The notes beneath the pieces were generated by a model that saw nothing but the letters and a program-made list of their open reading frames with translations, ran no database searches and had not been told where the DNA came from. 64,000 nt of DNA, taken from positions 2,542,001-2,606,000 of the forward strand of contig CAXXTQ010000001.1 of the NCBI GenBank assembly GCA_963665005.2, given 5' to 3'. The position numbers and the translations under genes were made by a program. How positions within the stretch are numbered: position 1 is the first letter of the stretch; each line of letters begins with the position of its first letter. Of this stretch, positions 8,227-16,287 are shown one piece after another. The stretch is from G963665005 sp963665005. Lineage in GTDB: Bacteria > Bacillota > Clostridia > Christensenellales > SZUA-584.

Positions 8227-9600
8227 TTATTCAAAAAAACCAAAGCCAACGCTGACTTCCTCTTCTATTTTCTGAGGCTCTTTGCCTTCTTGCTTGACAT
8301 ACAAATCGCCTCTGAGCGTGTTGCTATCAAAATTTTTAAGATAAGCAATAGTGCTTCCATCGTTATACATATTGATACTTGTTACATTAAAATAGTTTGT
8401 AACATAAGAAAATCCTACTTCTGTATCAATTAATAAGGGTTCCTCTCCTTCCTTGACAATATACAGATCACCACTATGATTCTTTTTATCCAAATTTGAA
8501 ATATATGCAATGTGCTTGCCATCCTCGCTGATTTCCAATAATATAGAAACATTTTGTGCTAACAATACTGGCTCATTATTTTCGTTGACGCTATACAAAT
8601 CATTTTCCCAAAGCCCGGAAGTTTCAACTCCATAAACCAAAGTTTTGCTGTCATCGCTAATTAAATAATTAAGAACATTATTAACTGTTTTCGAATTACT
8701 CCCACTAAATTTATAAAATAATGAATGTTCATTCTGTCTATTGCCTGTAATGGTCGCGATTAAACTTCCGTCATTACTAATAGCAAATCTTGCTAAAGAC
8801 TTTCCCGTGACCTCTACAGATTCTTTACCTATTTCTTTTAAATATAGTGTCCCGCTCATTGTTTGCTTATTTGCGTCTGCAAGAAATAAAACAGCCCCGT
8901 TATTGCTGATGCTTTGTTTCATATTTGAAAGAAACGCTTTTTTAGCTATTCTTTCCATCTCTCCATTAGAATAAATATATATATCAGCCCAATTGAAATC
9001 ATATGGATTGTCATCTTTATCAAAATCCACTTCTTGAGCAGCCCGCGAATTTTTCGTAAACACAATAAAATTTGCATATTCATTCATTTCAAATGAATAT
9101 TCTTTATCTCCAATGCTAATCTTATCTTTTTCTTTTAATTGCCCATCCGATGTGTATTCACTGATATAGAGCTCGCCTTTGCCAAATCGCCTATAAAACA
9201 AGGCAACTCCATCTTGGCTAATTCCATAATCAAATGCTTTTTTTGTAAGTAACTGCTTTACTCCCATATTGTCAAAGAGATATACTTCCTGCTCAAAAAC
9301 ATCATCTCCTTTTAAGGAATACAAAATTTTTCTGCCATTAACATCAACTTCATGCGCCCATACTTCCGGTGCAATTTTTTGCGGAGCATCCCCAATTTGG
9401 CATAGATTTAAGCTGCGTATTGCACTTCCCTCTTCTATCTTCTCTAATTTTTCATATACAACCATCGGCAAATCATTCACTCGTTCTATCTGAATATATT
9501 CTTTATGTATCGGTTGTAACAGCAGTACAAGAACTACCACAGCCGCTGCTAAAAATATTATGCTAACTACAAAAAGTATTTTCTTTCTATTTTTTTTCAT
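8227..9600 (-). CDS. Membrane-anchored TolB-like beta-propeller protein
   Basis: This 457-residue protein has an N-terminal membrane segment (residues about 8-29) and then repeats of the type ISxDGxxIAYxxN...SGDLYIxxxGxEP. These are WD40/TolB-like propeller blades that would lie outside the cytoplasm. It comes after the second DUF5050-like gene and before the portal operon on the minus strand. Its codon use and moderate GC resemble the flanking cassette genes more than the portal. The function is unknown, and proteins of this type may bind peptides or surface polymers. It is not a known phage structural protein. Confidence 0.6.
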   Translation of the reverse strand: MKKNRKKILFVVSIIFLAAAVVVLVLLLQPIHKEYIQIERVNDLPMVVYEKLEKIEEGSAIRSLNLCQIGDAPQKIAPEVWAHEVDVNGRKILYSLKGDDVFEQEVYLFDNMGVKQLLTKKAFDYGISQDGVALFYRRFGKGELYISEYTSDGQLKEKDKISIGDKEYSFEMNEYANFIVFTKNSRAAQEVDFDKDDNPYDFNWADIYIYSNGEMERIAKKAFLSNMKQSISNNGAVLFLADANKQTMSGTLYLKEIGKESVEVTGKSLARFAISNDGSLIATITGNRQNEHSLFYKFSGSNSKTVNNVLNYLISDDSKTLVYGVETSGLWENDLYSVNENNEPVLLAQNVSILLEISEDGKHIAYISNLDKKNHSGDLYIVKEGEEPLLIDTEVGFSYVTNYFNVTSINMYNDGSTIAYLKNFDSNTLRGDLYVKQEGKEPQKIEEEVSVGFGFFE

Positions 9601-9624
9601 AACCGCCTCTTTTCTAAAAGAAAT

Positions 9625-9756
9625 CTAATTCGCAGCATTTCCGTATGTATAATTCAATACATAACTAATGGGGTTTTCTGAATCATAATTAAAACAAAAT
9701 ACAGGATCTATAAATAAGAAACGCCTAGGTTGTGAGCCTTTATCCCTTGAAAAAAA
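9625..9756 (-). pseudogene. Possible coding remnant between two beta-propeller genes
   Basis: The 176-base gap 9601-9776 holds no complete gene. One minus-strand frame runs 43 codons from just after a stop to a TAG at 9625, ending FDPVFCF-like then YVLNYTYGNAAN. It lacks a start codon and ribosome binding site. It may be the leftover 3' end of a gene lost when the neighbouring shorter propeller gene was truncated. Weak evidence. Confidence 0.25.
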
Positions 9757-9776
9757 TTATTTTAGTAAATCTTTCA

Positions 9777-10568
9777 TCAATAAATGGTGATTCTATTACC
9801 CATATCGTACTGAAGTTCTCCTCTTTTCAAATCAAGCTTATACTTTTTGTTTTTAAAATCTTCAGTAATATAAACAACATTATCTACGACATTAAACTCA
9901 TCTACGCTCATCTCAATTAACAATTGATCGTTTGTGCCGTCCGCATTCATCGCATATAACAGTGTAAAACAATCAAAACCATCATAAAACACATCGGTAT
10001 AAAAAATCTTATCACCCCGAATAATAAAATCGTTTATATTTTTATCAGATACTACCGCCATATTGTTACCTGCTTTATCTACCCTGCATATATTCGCATT
10101 TTCATTGCAAAAGAATATATTATCTGCTGAAACCCAAATCGTTCTGATATTTCCATTTATATTGTCAAGCAATACAATGTTATTGTTTTCTGCGTCTATA
10201 CGCAATAATTCTGCTTCTGCAAGATAGTATACAGTATCATTTACAACGGCAAATGATTCTACATTACTACCAAGCATTCTGCGGTTTTGCTCTAATAAGT
10301 TTTCTAAATATAAATTACAATTTTCAATATATAATGTTTCATCCTTATTTTTGAATTGCCCAGCTTGCAACTTTGTAAATGCATTTTCCTGATTTGTGTC
10401 ATAAACATAATCTTGACAGTTTTTACAGTATACAATATCTTCTATATTATCCTTTGGCATATATGTATCATCGAAGATGACTATACAAATAATCGCCAAA
10501 GCAATTGCCATAAGCCCAAACGGAATAAACACCCAATATTTTTTCAAAAATACACTGCACCTTTTCAT
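9777..10568 (-). CDS. Short DUF5050-like beta-propeller membrane protein
   Basis: The 263-residue protein has an N-terminal membrane segment (residues about 9-32) and propeller repeats closely parallel to the 387-residue protein at 2227-3390. For example, LLYAMNADGTNDQLLIEM here matches IYAMNDDGTNERLLIDL there. It lacks the last 120 or so residues of its homologue, so it may be a C-terminally truncated copy. I start it at MKRCSVF, which has GGAGGG 7 bases upstream. It lies 24 bases after the intact modular gene and is surely in the same operon. Function unknown. Confidence 0.65.
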   Translation of the reverse strand: MKRCSVFLKKYWVFIPFGLMAIALAIICIVIFDDTYMPKDNIEDIVYCKNCQDYVYDTNQENAFTKLQAGQFKNKDETLYIENCNLYLENLLEQNRRMLGSNVESFAVVNDTVYYLAEAELLRIDAENNNIVLLDNINGNIRTIWVSADNIFFCNENANICRVDKAGNNMAVVSDKNINDFIIRGDKIFYTDVFYDGFDCFTLLYAMNADGTNDQLLIEMSVDEFNVVDNVVYITEDFKNKKYKLDLKRGELQYDMGNRITIY

Positions 10569-10592
10569 TGATCTTCCCTCCGTCAAAATTAT

Positions 10593-12062
10593 TCATGACC
10601 AATTATGCCTATTTCTTAATATCTCATATAACGACGCCCAAAATTTAGTGTGATCTTTCTTTTCTCCTATATCACAGGTGGATACTTGCTTTCCGCCTAT
10701 GCCCATCTCATATAAATCATAATGCATTACGATATCCGCTACTATTTCTTTTTCTGACCATCCTTTAAATTCGGGATTATTTTTAATCAGTTCCGGCACT
10801 AAATCTTTTGCATACTCAAATATATTACCGCCATATTTTTTCAGGTGGTCTTTGAACTCTTCCTTAGTAAAGTCTATTTGTAAGACGTTCTGGTCATTAT
10901 CAGTTGTTTTATTAATATATGTAAGCTCTTTTTCCTCATCCCCCCAAGAACCTCCTGCACCGCTTCTGCCGCCTCCGCCGCCAGCAAAGCCGCCTGTTAA
11001 TTCTTCTTGTTCTTTCTGTCTGTCTTCCAATTCCTTTTCATAAGCTTCCGGATGTCCTTTTGGCACAGGCGGAGGCCCCGGCATTGGCGATGGACTGGGC
11101 TCCGGCGGATATTCTTCCGTCTTATCGTCTGTCACGCTTGCGCCTAAAAAAGCCGAACCCTTTACTCCATTAATTAATTCGGAGCTCGTGTCTGCCATCA
11201 AATACGGGCTCTTATCCTTCGGCTTTTCGTTAGGGTCTATAATATACGGCTGAGGTTTAATTACCTTATCATCAAAATACCCTTCATCGAACGGCGACTG
11301 CCCCTTCGGATAACGCATTACCAAGTCATTTTCATCAAAATATCCTACATCAAACGGCGATTGCCCTTTGGGATATAGCCTTATATCTTCCATTGTTCCT
11401 CGCGGTTTTGTATTCGGCACTTCCCTTAATTTACCGTCCGGCGCCACTTCGTAAGTTTTACCGTTAAAAGTTATTGTCTTATTACCCTTATCAAAATTTA
11501 ATCCCTTGTTGGGTAACATATTATCCTTATCTATGCCGTACACAGAGTACAAGTCATCATACGAAAAGTTAGGGTTATTACCTTCCCCAATAAGCATGTT
11601 CTCACTGCCCGATTTGCCTTCGCTACCTATGCCCATCGCACTGTAATATCTATCTTTTAAAACCGCTTTCTCTTTCTCAAGCTGCGCCTGCCTTTGCGCA
11701 AGCCTGTCAAGCTTTTTGCCGTCCTGCTCATACACCATTGTGTGATACTGCTGCTTATGAAGCTTTGCCAGTTCGTCATCATAGCCCGCTATTTCGTTTC
11801 TAAACTCATGCAGATACTTCGGCTTTGTTTGCTCTGTCGGTATTATACCATAATCTGGCTGTTTTGTATAGAACGAACTATCGCCCCTGCCCGGTGTTTG
11901 CATGCCGGAATAGCCGTATCCTATTTGCGATGGCGGCGTTTTTTCCAAACCTCTCCTGCTTGTCTGACTTTCTGTGTTTTTTATAGTTTTCGAGGCACTT
12001 TTGGCTGCCTCTCTTTTCTTTTTTTCCTCTTCAAACCAATTATATGGTGAAAAACTTGCCAT
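10593..12062 (-). CDS. Modular Gly/Pro-rich phage-cluster protein, intact copy
   Basis: I do not recognise this 489-residue family. Visible parts are: a polar N-terminus starting SFSPYNWFEE; a helical middle segment (YLHEFRNEIAGYDDELAKLH); two tandem copies of YPKGQSPFD(V/E)GYFD; a Pro-rich linker (EPSPSPMPGPPPVP); a Gly-rich linker (GGFAGGGGGRSG); and a C-terminal domain of about 110 residues. The frameshifted copy at 3417-4939 shares an almost unchanged N-terminal part but a divergent C-terminal domain. A constant front, flexible linker and variable end resembles modular effectors. This is inference, and a virion-associated protein is equally possible. It heads an operon with a DUF5050-like gene. 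Confidence 0.6.
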   Translation of the reverse strand: MASFSPYNWFEEEKKKREAAKSASKTIKNTESQTSRRGLEKTPPSQIGYGYSGMQTPGRGDSSFYTKQPDYGIIPTEQTKPKYLHEFRNEIAGYDDELAKLHKQQYHTMVYEQDGKKLDRLAQRQAQLEKEKAVLKDRYYSAMGIGSEGKSGSENMLIGEGNNPNFSYDDLYSVYGIDKDNMLPNKGLNFDKGNKTITFNGKTYEVAPDGKLREVPNTKPRGTMEDIRLYPKGQSPFDVGYFDENDLVMRYPKGQSPFDEGYFDDKVIKPQPYIIDPNEKPKDKSPYLMADTSSELINGVKGSAFLGASVTDDKTEEYPPEPSPSPMPGPPPVPKGHPEAYEKELEDRQKEQEELTGGFAGGGGGRSGAGGSWGDEEKELTYINKTTDNDQNVLQIDFTKEEFKDHLKKYGGNIFEYAKDLVPELIKNNPEFKGWSEKEIVADIVMHYDLYEMGIGGKQVSTCDIGEKKDHTKFWASLYEILRNRHNWS

Positions 12063-12094
12063 TTTCTCATTCCTTCTTTCTTTTTCTTAGATAC

Positions 12095-12170
12095 AAAAAA
12101 CGAGCCTTATCCGCCCGTTTAGTTTCTATAGTATTCATTGTCTAACAAAAAACCATTCATAATCGTTCAA
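12095..12170 (-). promoter_or_regulatory. TTGAGCG element C followed by a terminator-like leader
   Basis: The minus strand reads TTGAACGATTATGAATGG from 12170, a two-step variant of the shared element. TGTTAG lies 17 bases after TTGAAC (12147-12142), followed by GACAATGAATA. An ACGGGC/GCTCGT hairpin with a T6 run (12118-12095) follows before the intact modular gene. Most of this leader is duplicated with element A. Confidence 0.45.
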
Positions 12171-12212
12171 CTTCAATGATACCGTCCTTTTTGGTTTAAA
12201 TTTAACCTAGAT

Positions 12213-12246
12213 GTCATTCTAAAGGACAAACGTCCTAAGATTCTTT
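12213..12246. repeat. Interspersed GTCATTCT...AGATTCTT repeat, copy 1
   Basis: Starts GTCATTCTAAAGGAC, has an AGGAC/GTCCT hairpin in the middle and ends AAGATTCTTT. Related copies lie at 27737, 31926, 47702 (inverted) and 47758. Confidence 0.6.
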
Positions 12247-12272
12247 TCCCTGAAAATTAAAACAACTGCAAT

Positions 12273-12300
12273 AAAAAAAGCCGATGTCATACACCGGCCT
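12273..12300 (-). terminator. Terminator of the methylglyoxal synthase gene
   Basis: On the minus strand AAGGCCGG...CGGCTT is followed by T7, starting 9 bases after the mgsA stop codon. Confidence 0.75.
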
Positions 12301-12309
12301 TGATATTTG

Positions 12310-12762
12310 TTATTTATGTAAATTTGATAAATTAGCAACTTCAGCTAACATGCTGCGCTCATAGTCCCTTTCCATCAAAAGCGAAGACATCAAATAATCA
12401 GCAGTCGCGATATTCATGGCAACGGGTATGTTATACAACACAGCTATTCTCAAAAGCGCCTTAACATCCGGGTCGTGCGGTTGTGATTGCAGCGGATCCC
12501 AAAAGAAAATAAGAAAATCAATTTTAAGCTCTGCAATAAGCGAGCCTATCTTCTGGTCTCCCCCAAGCGGGCCGCTTCTGTATGCCCTTACAGGCAGCCC
12601 TGTTTCTTTCGTAACAAGCGTTGAGGTCGTTCCCGTTCCGCATAGAAAATGCCGGCTCAACATTTTTTCATTTTTCGCTACCCATTCTATAAGGTCTTTT
12701 TTTCGGTTGTCGTGTGCAATAAGCGCAATATTTTTCTGTGCGCCGATAATATGCTTTCCCAT
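12310..12762 (-). CDS. mgsA: Methylglyoxal synthase
   Basis: The 150-residue protein converts dihydroxyacetone phosphate to methylglyoxal and phosphate, a glycolytic bypass used under phosphate limitation or sugar overload. Diagnostic motifs are present: HDNRK (Asp18), SGPLGGDQ (Asp69, the expected catalytic base) and PHDPDV (His96, Asp99). The length is normal for the family. I start at MGKHIIGAQ, with AGGGGA 8 bases upstream. It has its own promoter and terminator and stands alone between the terminase and the modular-protein operon. It is therefore an independently expressed metabolic gene inside a phage head cluster, in the manner of a moron. No key residue is missing. Confidence 0.93.
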   Translation of the reverse strand: MGKHIIGAQKNIALIAHDNRKKDLIEWVAKNEKMLSRHFLCGTGTTSTLVTKETGLPVRAYRSGPLGGDQKIGSLIAELKIDFLIFFWDPLQSQPHDPDVKALLRIAVLYNIPVAMNIATADYLMSSLLMERDYERSMLAEVANLSNLHK

Positions 12763-12811
12763 ATATAAGTCCCCTTTATCTAAAAATATAAAAATCAATG
12801 TTCTTATATTA

Positions 12812-12840
12812 ATTATACGCCAAATGCCAGTATGAAACAA
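12812..12840 (-). promoter_or_regulatory. Promoter of mgsA
   Basis: On the minus strand TTGTTT (12840-12835), a 17-base spacer and a perfect TATAAT (12817-12812) lie 50 bases upstream of the mgsA start. It lacks the TTGAGCG element of the neighbouring phage operons. Confidence 0.65.
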
Positions 12841-12895
12841 CACTCTCAATGTAAATCTTCTTTTCTATACTTTCAATTGTTTTTTAAGAATAAAA

Positions 12896-12933
12896 ATAAG
12901 CCGCCCAAATCTTTTTTTATCTGCGCGGCTTAT
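12896..12933 (-). terminator. Terminator after the large terminase gene
   Basis: ATAAGCCGC and GCGGCTTAT arms form a perfect 9-base stem, followed on the minus strand by TTTTATTCTT. The rest of the gap 12934-13181 is AT-rich, and I see no gene in it. Confidence 0.7.
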
Positions 12934-13181
12934 TATAAAAGAAGAAAAAAATGAAAAAATATTCCGATGCTGTTTTAACCATCTTTATTATACATTAATC
13001 ACAAGCCTTTAAATAAGGGCTTTTGTGTTAAATTTATATTAATTATAGACTACCAAATAGTGACAAAAAAACATTTTTATTAAAAATACGGATTTTTTTC
13101 TGAAAACCAAGCAAATCGTCACACCTAGCGGTGCAAGATTATGTTTAAATACCATATAGTGATTTTATTTTTTTCATAAAG

Positions 13182-14645
13182 CTAAATAAATGACTTACCG
13201 TAACCTCCTATAAGATATTCTTCTTCAACCTCGCCGCCCGTATTTTTTCTTGCACTTTTGTTTAAAAAAGGATTCGAATTCGCGGGGCTGTTTGCCTCGG
13301 GCAAAAGCTGGCGCCTCGAGCACCAATACCTAAGAGCGTCCGGGCTGTGAGTTATATCGTGCGGCTGTGTCGCAACGTCGTTTATTTTATGTACATCATG
13401 CTGAAGAAGCGGCAAATTTTTGATTATTGGCTTTGCGCAGTTAAAAAACATTATTTTTGACCGCCCGCCGTCTGTTTTTAAATATTCTTTTACATTAAGC
13501 CACCCATTGATCCTGCTGTTACCCGCTTTTACAAGCAAAATGCCGTTCTCTGCGAATATCTCTGCGGCGCTTTTTCCTGAATCCTGCCTCCGGTTCCATA
13601 AATCGAGCGGCGCTATATACTCCTGCACATTCTCTTTGGCTGCGCTAAGTATAGCCTCTGCTGCCGACGATATTGTTAACCCGGGGCGCTCAATACACCG
13701 GTAACAGTAAACAAAACCATTCGTGTCAACAGCAAACCAAAGCACTGCCAGCATATCAAGCCCGTAATCAAGCGCTGCGCTGCGCCGCCATTGCTTAGGT
13801 ATATCAAACGGCTCACATACATGCGTCTCTTCGCAAAACTCGCTGAAATATTGCCCTGCAAAAACATTCCAGTCTCCGTCAAGCCAGGCGCGCCTAAGCT
13901 CTCTCGGTAGGTTTCTAAGCTGCCTGACATAATCGGCATTCTGCCTCGCTCTTTGTTTCGCTTCTTTGCTGCCCATGCCTTTTTTTAAATTTACTGCGAG
14001 CGCCTTTGTATATCCAATATCCGCTTCAAACAACGGCTCGTTGTCCCATACAAGCGCCTGCACAAAAGTATAATCTCGCCGCCTTTCGCTTCGCCTGTAT
14101 TCCTTGTCAATAAAAAGCCGTTTTACCCATGTATGCCCTACGCCGCCCGGATTACATGTAATGTATGTGCGCTTTGGAAAAGAGTTCGTGCCCCTTACGC
14201 ACCCGTTAAGCCAATTAAACTGAAACTCTGTTATCTGCGTCGCCTCGTCAATGAAAAGCACATCATATTCCTGCCCTTGATATTGCAGAACATCTCTTTC
14301 GTTCATGCAATATCCAAGCTTTAGCCTCGAGCCCCATGGAAATATAAACGCCTTTTCGGTGTCATTGTATTTTGGCTGCAATGACTCTGGAAAGGTATTA
14401 TAAACCGCCAAAAGCCTCAATGTGTGGTTCTCCCGAAGCTCGGGCAGAGTTCTGCGCACTATGAGCATTGAAATCCCCGGGTACTCAAATGCCAGGTAAG
14501 TCGCCTTTGTTCGTATAGCGTGAGATTTCCCTCCTCCCTTCGCTCCGCCGTAACCGATATACCTCGTTGCCGCTTTTAAAAATTCCGTCTGCTTCTTTGT
14601 CGGCTGCCCGAATGCCTCTTTTAATACCGTTTCGCACTTTTCCAT
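13182..14645 (-). CDS. Phage terminase large subunit
   Basis: The 487-residue protein is the ATP-driven DNA packaging motor and headful or cos nuclease. The Walker A motif is at residues 33-41 (GGAKGGGKS), Walker B at 128-134 (DVLFIDE) and the coupling motif TCNPGGVGH at 163-171. The RNase H-like nuclease begins with AALDYGLD (Asp293 a likely metal ligand) and ends near HSPDALRYW. I start at MEKCETVL, which has GGGAGGAAA upstream; the longer frame starts inside a T run of the leader hairpin. The small subunit is not next to it but 9 kb away at 23333-23803, with cell genes and insertion sequences between. Confidence 0.93.
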   Translation of the reverse strand: MEKCETVLKEAFGQPTKKQTEFLKAATRYIGYGGAKGGGKSHAIRTKATYLAFEYPGISMLIVRRTLPELRENHTLRLLAVYNTFPESLQPKYNDTEKAFIFPWGSRLKLGYCMNERDVLQYQGQEYDVLFIDEATQITEFQFNWLNGCVRGTNSFPKRTYITCNPGGVGHTWVKRLFIDKEYRRSERRRDYTFVQALVWDNEPLFEADIGYTKALAVNLKKGMGSKEAKQRARQNADYVRQLRNLPRELRRAWLDGDWNVFAGQYFSEFCEETHVCEPFDIPKQWRRSAALDYGLDMLAVLWFAVDTNGFVYCYRCIERPGLTISSAAEAILSAAKENVQEYIAPLDLWNRRQDSGKSAAEIFAENGILLVKAGNSRINGWLNVKEYLKTDGGRSKIMFFNCAKPIIKNLPLLQHDVHKINDVATQPHDITHSPDALRYWCSRRQLLPEANSPANSNPFLNKSARKNTGGEVEEEYLIGGYGKSFI

Positions 14646-14683
14646 ACAAAAAATTTCCTCCCAAAAAGTTTTTCTCTGCATAA

Positions 14684-14767
14684 AAAAAGAGCCGCAGGCA
14701 TTATCAATACCTAGGTCTCTTCATATACTGTTAACGATATCACAAATGACCGCTCATCGACGCTCAA
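14684..14767 (-). promoter_or_regulatory. TTGAGCG element D with weak leader hairpin
   Basis: TTGAGCGTCGATGAGCGG runs down from 14767 on the minus strand, with the TGAGCG repeat kept at its 10-base period. A weak TGTGAT lies 17 bases after TTGAGC. A poorer hairpin (14719-14689) with a T7 run follows, 40 bases before the terminase start. This is the most diverged of the elements. Confidence 0.4.
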
Positions 14768-14793
14768 CTTATAGTACTTTTGAAAAAATATAA

Positions 14794-14985
14794 TTATTCA
14801 ATTATTGTAATTACATTTACAGGGCACCCTTGGGCCGCCTGCTGCGCCGAACATGAGGCATCCTCTGGAATCTCATCAACGTATACTTCAGCGAGGCCAT
14901 CGTCCGCCATTCGAAAAACCTCTTTACAAGTGTCAACACAAACTTCACAAGAAATACATCCTTCCCTATCTATAACAGCTTTCAT
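14794..14985 (-). CDS. Small [4Fe-4S] ferredoxin
   Basis: The 63-residue protein carries low-potential electrons. The cluster ligands are Cys10, Cys13, Cys16 and Cys54 (CISCEVC and GCP). Cys20 and Cys45 sit where some single-cluster ferredoxins have a disulfide or a second-cluster remnant. I start at MKAVIDREG, with GAAGGG upstream; the longer frame adds an unlikely N-terminal extension. It is a cell-type gene just upstream of the terminase leader, in the same direction but with its own flanking gaps. The redox partner is not indicated by the neighbours. Confidence 0.88.
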   Translation of the reverse strand: MKAVIDREGCISCEVCVDTCKEVFRMADDGLAEVYVDEIPEDASCSAQQAAQGCPVNVITIIE

Positions 14986-15084
14986 AATAAAAAACCCTTC
15001 TTTCACAGGTAACATATATATTTTACCCCATGCGGTATTCAATATGCAAGCCATTGAAATTCAATCGCACCAAAGACAATATTT

Positions 15085-15879
15085 TCATTTTAGTAATACT
15101 TCTAATCTTTTTATTTTACTGCGGTAATAAACGCTTAAAGGCCACCATAATACAGCAAAGGCAGGATACACAGCCCAAATATCTCTGGGTGAAGATACCG
15201 CATTTACTATAACAAAAAATAAAATCACAAGCCCGCTTCCCGCCAGAGAAAAAGCAAAGCTTCTGCCAAAAAACCCGCGCGCCAAAGGCCACCATAATAC
15301 AGCAAAGGCGGGATAAATAAACCAAGGGTAACCGGGCGAATAAAACAAATTCAGTGCTCCATAATAGCCTATTGCCAATAAAGCGGCTGCTGCCGCAAAC
15401 GATATCTTCGCCGCCTGTTTGGGAAGCAGTTTGATAACCGGCCATAACAAAACAGGAAACACAGCGTACAAAAACCATAAATGCCCGGATGAATAAATAA
15501 GATTTTCTGTAATCAACAGCCCGATAATCAGTAAGCTCCCGAGTATCGGCAAAATCTTTGAATGGGGATGCCTGCCTATATAAACTCCGAACGGCCACCA
15601 CAGCGCGATAAATATAGCCTCAAGAAACCACCTATGGTTAGGAGTAAATATAAGGTTTATGCATACGGCGCAAACGCTTATCATAATCGCTCCCGAAATC
15701 GCAATTACCAGCGCTTTGTTTCGTTTTGCGAGTAAAATAGTCAAAACCATCCACACAATTGCCGATACGGGATAGATAAACCAGATGCTGTCCGGCGAAT
15801 AGTACAGATTTGTAAATATTAATATCCCAATAAGAAGAAGGCTCAATAAAAGAATAAGAGATAATTTTCTGCTTTTCAT
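15085..15879 (-). CDS. Multi-pass membrane protein of repeated SP-WF-P-WWP units
   Basis: The 264-residue, very hydrophobic protein is built from five repeats of a two-helix unit. The joint of each repeat reads like YSPxxxWFIYPxFAVLWWPL (clear units near residues 27, 79, 131, 183 and 231). It resembles the short 2TM-domain membrane proteins often found with PadR regulators. A sixth copy of the same unit ends the preceding protein in the operon. It follows that gene by 6 bases, so it belongs to the PadR operon. The repeat may make a small channel-like or sensor bundle, but no function is established. Confidence 0.6.
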   Translation of the reverse strand: MKSRKLSLILLLSLLLIGILIFTNLYYSPDSIWFIYPVSAIVWMVLTILLAKRNKALVIAISGAIMISVCAVCINLIFTPNHRWFLEAIFIALWWPFGVYIGRHPHSKILPILGSLLIIGLLITENLIYSSGHLWFLYAVFPVLLWPVIKLLPKQAAKISFAAAAALLAIGYYGALNLFYSPGYPWFIYPAFAVLWWPLARGFFGRSFAFSLAGSGLVILFFVIVNAVSSPRDIWAVYPAFAVLWWPLSVYYRSKIKRLEVLLK

Positions 15880-15885
15880 TTTACT

Positions 15886-16287
15886 CTACCTTTTTCCGAG
15901 CCATACATAAAGCATGGTAAGCGGCCATATCAGCACTGCTGCGACAGGAAATACAAACCATATTGTACGCGGAGAATAATAGAAATTAATAAACAAAAAC
16001 AGAGCCGTCAGCAATGCCGCGCTCCAGACAGAATACATCAGCCTGAGCCACGCTTTACGCAGAGCCGCTTTGCTCTTTTTGTCTGTAAGTTCTTTTTTTA
16101 ATTCGTCCAGTTCACCGAATTCAACAATAGCGCTGTTTATGGCATCTTCTTCCTGCTTGCCCGAAGCCATGATATCTTCAACCATTTCAGTAAGGTTCAT
16201 TACTATCTCTTCTTTTACTCTAACCTTTTCGGGCGAATCGTCCACATCAGAAAACACTCTGTCTACGTATTGTTTTATAGTTGTCAT
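15886..16287 (-). CDS. PadR-operon membrane protein with N-terminal helical domain
   Basis: The 133-residue protein has a charged helical N-terminal half (MTTIKQYVDRVFSD...) like the DUF1700/DUF1129-type permease-associated domain, then two membrane segments. These end in FYYSPRTIWFVFPVAAVLIW, the same unit that is repeated in the next gene. The start MTTIKQ overlaps the padR stop (TAATG), so the two are translationally coupled, and a longer frame is rejected. The pair would be a PadR-regulated membrane module. Its physiological role is unknown. Confidence 0.6.
   Translation of the reverse strand: MTTIKQYVDRVFSDVDDSPEKVRVKEEIVMNLTEMVEDIMASGKQEEDAINSAIVEFGELDELKKELTDKKSKAALRKAWLRLMYSVWSAALLTALFLFINFYYSPRTIWFVFPVAAVLIWPLTMLYVWLGKR

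Noticed and set aside
12850..13181. Hidden small gene after the large terminase
   Set aside because: Apart from the terminator hairpin the stretch is AT-rich, with stops in all frames and no ribosome site followed by a start.
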